Origin: an uncultured Bacteroidota bacterium
GTDB taxonomy: Bacteria; Bacteroidota; Bacteroidia; Bacteroidales; P3
DNA length: 64,000 nt
Assembly (NCBI GenBank): GCA_902790215.1
Contig: CADAQX010000001.1
Span: 1-64,000, forward strand
Direction: 5' to 3'
Part shown: piece after piece, positions 46,950 through 55,414 of the stretch
Position numbering within the stretch: position 1 is the first letter of the stretch
Layout: each line of letters opens with the position of its first letter
Program-made: the position numbers and the translations under genes
Notes under the pieces: generated by a model
What the model was told of the DNA's origin: nothing
Databases searched by the model: none
Seen by the model: the letters and a program-made list of their open reading frames with translations, nothing else

Positions 46950-47190
46950 TACAATTGAAGTTGAGAGTTGAAAGTTGAAAGTTGAGAGTTGAGAATTATC
47001 CAAGTGCGACAGCAATTTTCAACTTTCAATTATCAACATTTTGAGAGTTGAGAATGGAGAAGATTGCTTGATTGTCTGATTGCTTGATTGTTTGAGTAAT
47101 TTGACTGCGCCAGCACTCAAGCATTTACACATTCAAGCAATAATTCAGGCATTTACACAATCAAGCATTCAAACAATCATTTATTTGTTT
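46950..47190. repeat. Large intergenic word-array cluster
   Basis: TTGAGAGTTGAAAGTTGAAA words (46958-46997) face TTTTCAACTTTCAATTATCA (47017-47038). Then GATTGCTTGATTGT words (47060-47096) face ACTCAAGCATTTACAC and AATCAAGCATTCAAACAATC (47115-47180). Two arrays of the kind seen singly elsewhere thus lie side by side. Between guaB and the TlpA-like gene this and two promoters are all that is visible. Confidence 0.75.
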
Positions 47191-47222
47191 CCACCATTAG
47201 GCAATATTTAGGGAAAAAGTTG

Positions 47223-47231
47223 TATATTTGC
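47223..47231 (+). promoter_or_regulatory. -7 promoter element for the TlpA-like gene
   Basis: TATATTTGC, preceded by GGGAAAAAGTTG as in the island promoter blocks, lies 29 bases before the ATG at 47260. Confidence 0.75.
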
Positions 47232-47259
47232 ATTTTCAACATAATAAAAAAGAAACAAT

Positions 47260-48375
47260 ATGAAAAAGATTTTCAATGTATTAATCGTTGCTGCACTGCT
47301 TACTGCGGTGTGTGCTTGCAACCGTGGCTACACCATTTTGGGCGAAATTCCCGTCGATGAATTCAACGGGGAAACCGTATATCTCGTCAACGTCAACGAC
47401 GGCACTCCGATGGATTCCACCGTTATTGCAGACGGCAAGTTCCAGCTCACCGGCAATGTCGAAGGCTGCCAGATAGCCAGCCTCGTCACCTCTAAAGGAA
47501 TGACCCGCTATATGAGCAACATCGTGCTCGAAAAAGGCACCATCCACATCAACCTCGTCAACGACTCGCTCTTCGGCACACCGATGAACGACCTCTACTT
47601 CCAGTCGTTCACTGCCGACACTGTCGCCAACACCCTCAAAAAGCAGCTCGACGACTGCCTGGGCAAGTACTACACCGCCGTCACCCCCGAAGAGCAGGTG
47701 TCCGCCGCAGCCGAATACAACGTGGTGCAGAGCCAGCTCGACGCCCACAACCTGGCCGTAAACCGCAAGGTATATGAACAGAACAAAGACAACATCATTG
47801 GCGCCTACGCCCTCACCCAACTCGTAGAATATGACAAAGACATGAACTACAACACCCTCGACAGCATCATGAACCAGTCGGGTGCCGCCGTTTCGGGCTT
47901 CGAACCCCTTCAGGTGGTACGCAAAAAACTCTTCAACATTGCCAACACCAGCGAGGGAAAGAAGTATGTGGACATTGACGGCATCGACTTCGTCACCGGC
48001 CAGCCCACCAAGCTCTCCGACATGCTGAATGCCGAGCAGGTGACCCTCATCGACTTCTGGGCCTCGTGGTGCGGTCCCTGCCGCAAGGAAATCAGCGAGA
48101 ACCTGGTGCGCCTCTACGACAAATACAACAAGAAGGGACTGAACATCATCGGTGTAGATGTGTGGGACAAGATTCCCGACCACAAGAAAGCCGTTGAAGA
48201 CCTCGGCATCGCCTACCCCCAGCTGATTGACACCACCCGCACCGCCACCGACAACTACGGTGTGGACGGCATCCCCACCATCCTGCTGCTTGACAAAGAC
48301 GGCACGATTCTCAAGCGCAACTTGCGCGGCGAAGCCCTGGAACCCGCCATTGTCGAAGCCCTCGGACTGAAGTAA
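47260..48375 (+). CDS. TlpA-like thioredoxin lipoprotein (DUF4369-type)
   Basis: A 371-residue predicted lipoprotein with a lipobox near AVCAC. The N-terminal part (ILGEIPVDEFNGETVYLVNV) has the DUF4369 pattern common in Bacteroidota. The C-terminal thioredoxin domain has the redox site DFWASWCGPCRKE and the cis-proline VDGIPTILLLDKDG. It should act as an envelope thiol-disulfide oxidoreductase, reducing cytochrome-c maturation or other proteins. It has its own promoter and is followed 33 bases later by a C1 peptidase gene. Confidence 0.93.
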   Translation: MKKIFNVLIVAALLTAVCACNRGYTILGEIPVDEFNGETVYLVNVNDGTPMDSTVIADGKFQLTGNVEGCQIASLVTSKGMTRYMSNIVLEKGTIHINLVNDSLFGTPMNDLYFQSFTADTVANTLKKQLDDCLGKYYTAVTPEEQVSAAAEYNVVQSQLDAHNLAVNRKVYEQNKDNIIGAYALTQLVEYDKDMNYNTLDSIMNQSGAAVSGFEPLQVVRKKLFNIANTSEGKKYVDIDGIDFVTGQPTKLSDMLNAEQVTLIDFWASWCGPCRKEISENLVRLYDKYNKKGLNIIGVDVWDKIPDHKKAVEDLGIAYPQLIDTTRTATDNYGVDGIPTILLLDKDGTILKRNLRGEALEPAIVEALGLK

Positions 48376-48408
48376 TAAGCAAGTATATAACAAAACACTA
48401 CATACAAC

Positions 48409-49842
48409 ATGAAAGCGAAGTACATTGCATTAGCCCTTGCCGTGATGTTTGCTGCTAGCAGCGTCATGGCGCAGAAGAAAGGCGGCAAGAACGCCGCACA
48501 GCCCTATAACGGCGGTATCACCACCGAAATGATGCAGCAGATGAAACAGTGCTACAGCGGCAACGCTGCCGACAAAGCCCTGCGCAACATCCTCGTCACC
48601 AACAGCCCTGCCAAGCTGGCCCTCAACTATGAGAACGCCACGGCTTTCGACTCCCACTTCTCCAACCGCGTGGAGAGCAAGGCCATCACCGACCAGAAGT
48701 CTTCCGGCCGCTGCTGGATGTTCACCGGCATGAACGTATTGCGCAACAAGGCAATCCGTCAGCACAACCTTCCCGCTGACTTCCAGTTCTCGCAGGCCTA
48801 CCTGTTCTTCTACGACCAACTGGAGAAGGCAAACCTGTTTCTGCAAGCCATTATCGACACCTACAAGCTGCCCATGGACAGCAAAGAGGTGGAATGGCTT
48901 TTCAAGAACCCCATCGGAGACGGTGGCCAGTTCACAGGTGTGGCCAACCTTATTGACAAGTATGGCCTGATGCCCGCCGAGGCCATGCCCGAGACTTTCA
49001 ACACTAACAACACCTCAAGCATCAGCAACCTCATGTCGCTCAAGCTGCGCGAGGACGGCCTTCACCTGCGCGAAATGGCTGCACAGAAAGGCATGACCCC
49101 CGAGAAACTACAAGCCAAGAAGACCGAAATGCTGGGCACCATCTATCGCATGCTGGCCCTCACCATGGGCGAGCCCCCCGCTCAGTTCACCTGGCAGCAG
49201 AAAAACGCCAAAGGCGAGATAGTTTCCACCGACACCTATACTCCCAAGTCGTTCTACGAGAAATTTGCCAAGACCGATTTCTCCAAATACTACATGGTGA
49301 TGAACGACCCCACCCGCGAATACTACAAGGTGTATGAAATCCAGTACGACCGCCACGTGTATGACGGGCAAAACTGGCGCTACCTCAACCTGCCCATGGA
49401 GGACATTGCCCCCATGTGCATCGCCTCCATCAAGGACAGCACCATGATGTACTTCAGCTGCGATGTGGGCAAGTTCCTCAACCGCGACAAAGGCTTCATG
49501 GACGAGAAGAACTACGACTACGAGTCGCTTTTCGGCACCACGTTCGGCATGAACAAAAAGCAGCGCGTAAGCACTTTCGCCAGCGGCTCGAGCCACGCCA
49601 TGACCCTTTGCGCCGTGGATCTCGACAAGGACGGCAAGCCCCTCAAATGGATGGTTGAGAACAGCTGGGGAAGCAGTTATGGCTATCAAGGCTTCCTCAT
49701 CATGACCAACAACTGGTTCAATGAATATATGTTCCGCGTGGTGCTGGAAGAGAAATACATTCCCGCCAACATCCGCGCCATGATGGACCAAAAGCCCATC
49801 ATGCTTCCCGCTTGGGACCCCATGTTTGCCCCCGAGGAATAA
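48409..49842 (+). CDS. Secreted C1B-family aminopeptidase (bleomycin hydrolase/PepC type)
   Basis: A 477-residue exported cysteine peptidase with a signal peptide ending near SVMAQ. The active site Gln-Cys region is AITDQKSSGRCWMFTGMNVL; His is in SHAMTLCAVD and Asn in VENSWGSSYG, the complete papain-type triad of the C1B clan. These enzymes remove N-terminal residues from peptides, and in this phylum many are exported. A second, shorter relative is encoded at 59620. The preceding gene is the TlpA-like protein, 33 bases upstream. Confidence 0.93.
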   Translation: MKAKYIALALAVMFAASSVMAQKKGGKNAAQPYNGGITTEMMQQMKQCYSGNAADKALRNILVTNSPAKLALNYENATAFDSHFSNRVESKAITDQKSSGRCWMFTGMNVLRNKAIRQHNLPADFQFSQAYLFFYDQLEKANLFLQAIIDTYKLPMDSKEVEWLFKNPIGDGGQFTGVANLIDKYGLMPAEAMPETFNTNNTSSISNLMSLKLREDGLHLREMAAQKGMTPEKLQAKKTEMLGTIYRMLALTMGEPPAQFTWQQKNAKGEIVSTDTYTPKSFYEKFAKTDFSKYYMVMNDPTREYYKVYEIQYDRHVYDGQNWRYLNLPMEDIAPMCIASIKDSTMMYFSCDVGKFLNRDKGFMDEKNYDYESLFGTTFGMNKKQRVSTFASGSSHAMTLCAVDLDKDGKPLKWMVENSWGSSYGYQGFLIMTNNWFNEYMFRVVLEEKYIPANIRAMMDQKPIMLPAWDPMFAPEE

Positions 49843-49852
49843 TAGTCTAAAT

Positions 49853-49905
49853 TGAAAAGTGAAAAGTGAAATCATTTTTCACTTTTCAATTTTCATCTTC
49901 CAAAC
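49853..49905. repeat. Intergenic inverted word array (GAAAAGTGAAA)
   Basis: TTGAAAAGTGAAAA pairs with TTTTCACTTTTCAA across 10 bases, a 14-bp perfect stem with a repeated GAAAAGTG word. It lies just before the phospholipase-like start. Confidence 0.7.
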
Positions 49906-49915
49906 ACTCTCCACC

Positions 49916-50857
49916 ATGAAAAAATACACCCATGCCTGGTTAGCCTTCATGGCCATCAAACGACTCCAGTACGCCGATATTCCCGAGGCCAACCGCGACG
50001 ACGCGAAAAGCCTTGTCAAATGGTTCCACGACTACCGCGACTTTGTCATTGAGGGTTCGTGGTATCCCGACGAGGTGTTCAAGGACATGTCCACCAGCCA
50101 CATAATCAAGTACAAGCCCGTTCAAAACGGCACCGAGCAGCCGTTCAAGAAACTGCCCAAGACCATGAAGATGTACACCTTGGGGCAGAAGTCCGACCTC
50201 TACAAGAAACCCTTCGTCATCGAAAGCGGCAACTGCGCCGACCGCTGCGAGGCCATCGCCCACAGCATTATCGACAACTTCAAAATCCTCCGTACCGAAG
50301 ACCGCGGCTGTCCGCTTGCCACCTCCGGCAACCACATCGCCATGCGTTTCTTCATTCTCAGCCACTACATCGCCGACTGCCACATGCCGCTGCACTGCGA
50401 CTGCCGCTCCTTCTCGTCGGGAGCCAACATCCACGGCTTTATCGAGTCGGAGTGGGACAAAGAGGTGAAGAAGTCCTACCGCATCGACACCGCCAACAAC
50501 CGCTTCTTCTACGCCCCCGACGGCTATCCCCTGCCCGACAAGATGACACCCCTCATGCAGGCCGTGGAAGACGATGTGGTGAACCGCGAGTACCTCCACT
50601 CTTGGGGCACCGGCAACAGCAACACGTGGGACTACATGAGTGCCGTGTCGGAGTACTCCTATCTCATGGCCTACCGCCTCATCCCGGCGGAATACAAGGA
50701 AACCGAGCTCACCAAAGAGATGTACAAAGCCTCCGAGGCCTACGCCAACTTGGAGGAGTACAGCCGGGTGATTCTCTGCGACGCCATCGACTCCATCGCC
50801 CGCATCTGGCTCCACGTGTGGTCGCGCTACCGTTCGTGGGCCCAGGGCCGTTCCTAA
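49916..50857 (+). CDS. Phospholipase C / P1-nuclease-like protein
   Basis: A 313-residue protein with the all-helical zinc-dependent phospholipase C/P1-nuclease pattern: KKYTHAWLAFMAIKRLQYAD at the N-terminus, and the metal-site motif FFILSHYIADCHMPLHCDCR in the middle, followed by a second His/Asp-bearing region (GANIHGFIESEWD). No signal peptide is obvious, although family members are often exported. The ATG at 49916 lies after the inverted repeat; an upstream in-frame start would run through that repeat. A strong terminator follows. The substrate, phospholipid or nucleic acid, cannot be told from sequence. Confidence 0.78.
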   Translation: MKKYTHAWLAFMAIKRLQYADIPEANRDDAKSLVKWFHDYRDFVIEGSWYPDEVFKDMSTSHIIKYKPVQNGTEQPFKKLPKTMKMYTLGQKSDLYKKPFVIESGNCADRCEAIAHSIIDNFKILRTEDRGCPLATSGNHIAMRFFILSHYIADCHMPLHCDCRSFSSGANIHGFIESEWDKEVKKSYRIDTANNRFFYAPDGYPLPDKMTPLMQAVEDDVVNREYLHSWGTGNSNTWDYMSAVSEYSYLMAYRLIPAEYKETELTKEMYKASEAYANLEEYSRVILCDAIDSIARIWLHVWSRYRSWAQGRS

Positions 50858-50876
50858 AGACAAACCCGAAAAAACG

Positions 50877-50910
50877 ACACCGGCAGCCCCCACTTCTGCC
50901 GGTGTTTCGT
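50877..50910 (+). terminator. Rho-independent terminator
   Basis: ACACCGGCAG (50877-50886) pairs with CTGCCGGTGT (50896-50905), followed by TTCGTCGTT. It lies 20 bases after the phospholipase-like gene. Confidence 0.75.
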
Positions 50911-50924
50911 CGTTGTATCGTCGT

Positions 50925-51010
50925 TCCTTTTCCCTTATTTATTCGATTTGTTTCCCATCGTTTTCCCTTTTAAAAGGGAAAAATGAGGGAAAAAGAACGA
51001 ATATGAATCG
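50925..51010. repeat. Partial relative of the 330-bp repeat (copy C)
   Basis: TTATTTATTCGATTTGTTTC, CCATCGTTTTCC, the hairpin CCCTTTT/AAAAGGG and AAAAATGAGGGAAA align with copy A at 19866-19930. The 3' two thirds of the repeat are absent. Confidence 0.6.
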
Positions 51011-51045
51011 GATATCGAAGGGCGTTACATGGTAAATGGACAGGG

Positions 51046-52758
51046 CTACCGCTCGCGCCGCTCTATCACTTTTTGCAGCTTGTATCGGTCGCCCGTGGCA
51101 GGACCGACGGCATCGATAAAGGGCTGGGAGTATCCGGGCGTGTCGTAGCCCCAGCGCTGGAACTGCCCGTTTTCGTCCACCCGGCGAACCACCTGGTCAT
51201 TGTATTTCACTATGAGGTATTTGGCCAGCCGGTCCCACCGCGTCATCATGCGGTCGGCATAGGCAATGCTTTTGCGGTTAAGGTAGTCGCGCCGGTCTGC
51301 GATTGTCATGCCGTCAATGGCATGCAGCACGCTGTCCTGGTCGGCGAAATAGTAGTCTTCCAATTCTTTCTGCGCCCCACGCAGGTCACCAATCATCATC
51401 GAGTAGCGCGGATAGACCATATTGGCCACCCAGTTGTTCATCCAGAAGGCGGACTCGAAAGAGAACTCGTTGCGCGGATTGTTCTCCGGGCGGAAGGGGT
51501 CGGGCACCTGTGTGATGCAGCAATAGAGGGGAACGTATGCCACCATGTTGGCATCGTCGCAGTTGAACCAGGTGACACCGCCCACGTCGTCGGGCAGCCA
51601 GGAGCGCATCTGGCAGGTCATGGTAAAGCCGCTCTGCTGGGTGGCAATGGCGCGTTCACGGAAATAGTCGGTGCCGTCCGAGGCCTTGAAATGCATAGGC
51701 AGAGGTCTCACCGGCATCCCCCAGGGACCGGCAGTCATGTCGGCGGTCATGTCGAGCGGGGTGCCCTCGAAGTGGTCGCGCATGTCCTGCTGCACATCGC
51801 GCAGGCTGAGGGGCTTGTCGGGCTTTATCCACAGGGGCAGATGGTCGCACTGGTCAAAGTGTCCGTTGATATAAGGCAGGTACTTGTCCATCTCGGCGTG
51901 CGAGGTGTGGTGGCGGAAGAAACTCCACACGCGGGCATCGGCATAGCGCACATTCTCGAAGTCGATGGGGCAATAGGCGTCGCGGAAAGAGAACTGCTCG
52001 TCCTTTCCGGAGAAGTAGCCCAGTTCACGTGCCAGCGCAATGACATCCTCGGCATAGACGCACTCCACCTCCGGTCGGTTGATATGCCGAAGATTGCGGC
52101 TGCTGAGGCTATTGTATGAGCGTCTCTTCTCCAAGGGAAACTGGCGTATGCGGCTGAGGTTGGCATGGGCGCAGATGCAGTCGTCGGGTATGCGCAACGC
52201 CACCCACACGGCACCCTTGCGCCCCGGACCCTTGCCAATCATCTCCATAATCCAGGCCTCCTGCGGGTCGCACACGGTGATGCTCTCGCCACTGCTGTTG
52301 TAGCCGTATTCCGCTACCAGACTTGCCATACAGGCGATGGCCTCGCGGGCTGTAGCCGAGCGTTGCAGTGCCAAGCGCATAAGGCTGAAATAGTCCAGGA
52401 GACCGTCGCGGTTGACTAGCTCCAACCGCCCGTCGAAAGTGGTTTCGACAATGGTCACCTGCTTCTCGTTCATGAGTCCCACCACATTGTAGGTATACTC
52501 CACCTGTTCCACAAAGCGGCCTTCGTGGGCGGGTCCCCAGCCGTGGATGGCAATCTGCTCGCCTTTGGCGTGGCGGCCGGCAGGGCTGTAGAACAGCGAG
52601 CCGGAGAAACCAAAGCCGTCGCAGTTGTAGCTGCACATGACACTGCCGTCTTTCGAGGCTTTCTTGCCCACTATCAAATTGGTGCAGGCCAAGGCGGGCA
52701 GCACGCCCAAGGCTGTGGCCAACAAGGTGAGGAGTAGCTTTTTCATGGAGGATTTCAT
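51046..52758 (-). CDS. C69-family dipeptidase-like peptidase
   Basis: About 570 residues, exported: the signal peptide LLLTLLATALGVLPALA ends at ACTNLIVGKKASKDGSV, and the Cys of CTNL is the Ntn nucleophile of the C69 (PepD/U34) family once the peptide is removed. DGSVMCSYNCDGFG and GLMNEKQVTIVETTFDGR match the family. C69 enzymes hydrolyse dipeptides. The promoter at 52794-52802 places the start at 52758 or the ATG at 52746; both give a clean signal peptide. The product is expected in the periplasm or outside. A longer frame reaching 52845 lies upstream of the promoter. Confidence 0.88.
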   Translation of the reverse strand: MKSSMKKLLLTLLATALGVLPALACTNLIVGKKASKDGSVMCSYNCDGFGFSGSLFYSPAGRHAKGEQIAIHGWGPAHEGRFVEQVEYTYNVVGLMNEKQVTIVETTFDGRLELVNRDGLLDYFSLMRLALQRSATAREAIACMASLVAEYGYNSSGESITVCDPQEAWIMEMIGKGPGRKGAVWVALRIPDDCICAHANLSRIRQFPLEKRRSYNSLSSRNLRHINRPEVECVYAEDVIALARELGYFSGKDEQFSFRDAYCPIDFENVRYADARVWSFFRHHTSHAEMDKYLPYINGHFDQCDHLPLWIKPDKPLSLRDVQQDMRDHFEGTPLDMTADMTAGPWGMPVRPLPMHFKASDGTDYFRERAIATQQSGFTMTCQMRSWLPDDVGGVTWFNCDDANMVAYVPLYCCITQVPDPFRPENNPRNEFSFESAFWMNNWVANMVYPRYSMMIGDLRGAQKELEDYYFADQDSVLHAIDGMTIADRRDYLNRKSIAYADRMMTRWDRLAKYLIVKYNDQVVRRVDENGQFQRWGYDTPGYSQPFIDAVGPATGDRYKLQKVIERRER

Positions 52759-52793
52759 CATTTGAGGTATTATTGTTTCTTGTTGTTTGGACT

Positions 52794-52802
52794 GCAAAAT
52801 TA
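52794..52802 (-). promoter_or_regulatory. -7 promoter element for the C69 peptidase
   Basis: The minus strand reads TAATTTTGC, an exact consensus match, 36 bases before the ATG at 52758. It is back to back with the plus-strand promoter of the GH97 gene. Confidence 0.75.
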
Positions 52803-52834
52803 CTTGTTTTTTTTCTTTTATTAACAAATAGTTG

Positions 52835-52843
52835 TATATTTGC
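52835..52843 (+). promoter_or_regulatory. -7 promoter element for the GH97 gene
   Basis: TATATTTGC matches TAnnTTTGC and lies 36 bases before the ATG at 52879. Confidence 0.75.
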
Positions 52844-52878
52844 ATTTGGAAAACCCATTTTTAAATATTTATAACACT

Positions 52879-55287
52879 ATGAAAATACGACTATTCTTGC
52901 TTTTCTGCCTGGCAATGGTCATTGTCCCGACTCACGCAAAAAACATTTCTCAGGACAGTATATTGCCGGTCAATTCCCGAACCCTTGCCAGCCCCGACGG
53001 ACGAATGGAGGCGACATTCTACCTCCTCAACGGCATTCCACACTATGCTTTATCCCGCGACGAGAAACCGGTGATACTGGGTTCCCGGATGGGCTTTGAA
53101 CTGGAATGGCGCGACGACCTGGCTCACGCGTTTGTCCTCAAGGATGTGCAGCGCAGCACTTTCGACGAGGTATGGCACCCCGTCTGGGGCGAAGAGGCCA
53201 ACATCCGCAACCATTACAATGAGATGCTGGTCACCCTTGAGCAGCCTGTGGGCAGCGTGGAGAGCATGGACCACTCGACCGAGAAACGCCCGACCATCAT
53301 GCAGATACGCTTCCGTCTCTACGACGACGGCCTCGCTTTCCGCTACGAGTTCCCGATGCGGTACAACGGCATAGACAACGCGCTGGTCTGTTTCTGGTTC
53401 AAAGAAGAGCTGACGTCATTCCACCTGACGGGCAACCACACAGCGTGGTGGATACCCGGCGACTACGACACGCAGGAGTACAACTACACCGAGAGCCGCC
53501 TCTCACAGATAGACAGCCTCTACGAGAAAGGACACGAACACGGCGGCTGGCCGTGGACCGACTTCTCGCGCACCGGCGTGCAGACCGCCCTGCAGATGCG
53601 CACCGATGACGGTCTCTATATCAACATCCACGAAGCTGCCACGCTTGACTTCCCCACAATGCATTTGAACCTGGGCGACAACTATACCTTCCGCGCTTGG
53701 CTCTGCCCCGATGCCGCTGGCTACAAGGGACGCATGCAGGCCCCCTGCCACACTCCCTGGCGCTCCATCATGGTGTGCGACAAAGCCACCGATGCACTTC
53801 GTTCTCGCCTTATCCTCAACCTCAACGAGCCCTGCGCCCTCGAGGATGTGTCGTGGATTCACCCTGTGAAATATATGGGTGTATGGTGGGAGATGATCTC
53901 CGGCAAAAGCACCTGGAGCTACACCAATGATTTCCCAAGTGTGAAACTCAACCCCGAACCCGGAACTCAAACAATCAAGCAATCAGACAATCAAGCAATC
54001 ACCGATTTTGCCCATGCCAAACCCAACGGCAACCACGGTGCCAACAACGCCAACGTGCGCCGCTACATCGACTTCGCCGCCAAGCACGGTTTCGACGCGC
54101 TTCTCATCGAGGGCTGGAACATCGGCTGGGAAGACTGGTACGGCAAGCAGAAAGACTTTGTCTTCGACTTCCTCACCCCCTACCCCGATTTCGACCTGCC
54201 TGCCCTTAACAAGTATGCCCACGAGAAAGGCATCCGTCTCATCATGCACCACGAGAGCAGCGCCTCCACGGTGAACTACGAGCGCTGGATGGAAAAGGCC
54301 TATAACCTGATGAACCAGTACGGCTACGACGCCGTCAAGAGCGGCTACGTCGGCACCATCATCCCCTTTGCCGAAGGGCACTACAGCCAACCCATCAACA
54401 ACCACTATCACTACGCCATTGTCGAGGCCGCCAAGCACCACATCATGGTCAACGCCCACGAGGCGGTGCGCCCCACGGGCCTCTGCCGCACCTGGCCCAA
54501 CATGATAGGCAACGAGAGCGCCATGGGCACCGAGTTCCGTGAGCGCATCCATCCCGGCCACACCTCCATCCTGCCCTTCACCCGTCTGCAGGGCGGCCCC
54601 ATGGACTATACCCCCGGCATCTTTGAGCCCGACATGGGCAAGATAGTCCCCTGGGGACAGAAAATGAGCCACACCATCTGCAACCAGCTGGGACTCTACG
54701 TCACCTTCTACTCCCCCCTCCAGATGGCCGCCGACTTCCCCGAGCACTACGAGCCCTACATGGACGCTTTCCAGTTTATCAAAGACGTGGCCGTCGATTG
54801 GGACACCAGCATCTACCTTTACGCCGAGCCGGGCGACTACATCGTCACCGCCCGCAAGCCGAAAATCTCTTCGCTGAACAAAGCAGCCGACGGCGTGGGT
54901 AATTTGCCCGACGGCAAGAAAGGCGTCATCAGCAGCGCCGCCCAATATGTCTATGGTCTGAAAGATTCGACCAGTCTGACTAGTCTGACAAGTCAGACTC
55001 CGCGCGACGTCTGGTACATTGGCGGCATCACCGACGAGACCCCACGCGAGTTCTCCGTCAAGCTCGACTTCCTCACCCCCGGCAAGACCTACGACGCCAT
55101 CATCTACTGCGACGGAAAAGACGCCTCCGGCCTCCCCGACAATTCTCAATTCTCAATTCTCAATTCTCAATTCAAATACAACCCCTACTCCTACACTATC
55201 ACCACAAAGAAAGTCACCTCCAAGACCACACTAAAACTAAAGATGGCCCCCTGCGGCGGCTTCGCCGTCAGCATAAGAGAAAGATGA
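52879..55287 (+). CDS. GH97 glycoside hydrolase (alpha-glucosidase/alpha-galactosidase type)
   Basis: An 802-residue exported enzyme with a signal peptide (cleavage near PTHAKN). The N-terminal beta-sandwich starts SPDGRMEATFYLLNG. The catalytic barrel has DALLIEGWNIGWEDW, then IRLIMHHESSAST and NAHEAVRPTGLCRTWPN with IGNESAMGTEF, the GH97 consensus. Acidic residues in MHHE and the NESAM region are the likely Ca-dependent catalytic set; inverting versus retaining mechanism cannot be decided. Three short word arrays are translated in frame: at about residues 363-375, 697-708 and 755-766. It starts divergently from the C69 gene. Confidence 0.9.
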   Translation: MKIRLFLLFCLAMVIVPTHAKNISQDSILPVNSRTLASPDGRMEATFYLLNGIPHYALSRDEKPVILGSRMGFELEWRDDLAHAFVLKDVQRSTFDEVWHPVWGEEANIRNHYNEMLVTLEQPVGSVESMDHSTEKRPTIMQIRFRLYDDGLAFRYEFPMRYNGIDNALVCFWFKEELTSFHLTGNHTAWWIPGDYDTQEYNYTESRLSQIDSLYEKGHEHGGWPWTDFSRTGVQTALQMRTDDGLYINIHEAATLDFPTMHLNLGDNYTFRAWLCPDAAGYKGRMQAPCHTPWRSIMVCDKATDALRSRLILNLNEPCALEDVSWIHPVKYMGVWWEMISGKSTWSYTNDFPSVKLNPEPGTQTIKQSDNQAITDFAHAKPNGNHGANNANVRRYIDFAAKHGFDALLIEGWNIGWEDWYGKQKDFVFDFLTPYPDFDLPALNKYAHEKGIRLIMHHESSASTVNYERWMEKAYNLMNQYGYDAVKSGYVGTIIPFAEGHYSQPINNHYHYAIVEAAKHHIMVNAHEAVRPTGLCRTWPNMIGNESAMGTEFRERIHPGHTSILPFTRLQGGPMDYTPGIFEPDMGKIVPWGQKMSHTICNQLGLYVTFYSPLQMAADFPEHYEPYMDAFQFIKDVAVDWDTSIYLYAEPGDYIVTARKPKISSLNKAADGVGNLPDGKKGVISSAAQYVYGLKDSTSLTSLTSQTPRDVWYIGGITDETPREFSVKLDFLTPGKTYDAIIYCDGKDASGLPDNSQFSILNSQFKYNPYSYTITTKKVTSKTTLKLKMAPCGGFAVSIRER
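53966..54001. repeat. In-frame word array in GH97, first
   Basis: CAAACAATCAAGCAATCAGA followed by CAATCAAGCAATC uses the same words as the intergenic arrays at 47060, 38495 and 55290. It is translated as TQTIKQSDNQAIT between catalytic-barrel elements. Confidence 0.85.
54969..55000. repeat. In-frame word array in GH97, second
   Basis: AGTCTGAC units face GTCAGACT, including AGTCTGACAAGTCAGACT, a perfect 8-bp stem. It is translated as TSLTSLTSQT. Confidence 0.75.
55141..55174. repeat. In-frame word array in GH97, third
   Basis: Tandem AATTCTC words are translated as NSQFSILNSQF close to the C-terminal domain. The words resemble the TCAACTCTC family. Confidence 0.8.
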
Positions 55288-55289
55288 AA

Positions 55290-55400
55290 AAAATGCTTGA
55301 TTGTCTGATTGGTTGATTGTTTGAGTAATTTCCACTCAAGCAGTAACACAATCAAGCAATCAAGCAATCACTCAAGCATTAACACAATCAAGCAATCAAA
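55290..55400. repeat. Intergenic inverted word array
   Basis: TGCTTGATTGTCTGATTGG and GATTGTTTGAGT face ACTCAAGCAGTAACACAATC and AAGCAATCAAGCAATCACTC across a short spacer, between the GH97 and amidohydrolase genes. Confidence 0.75.
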
Positions 55401-55414
55401 AAAGATAAAGCATT

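Noticed and set aside
47060..47190. Possible CRISPR array
   Set aside because: The units are 7-14 bases long, degenerate and without unique spacers, and they form facing arms. This is an inverted word array, not CRISPR.
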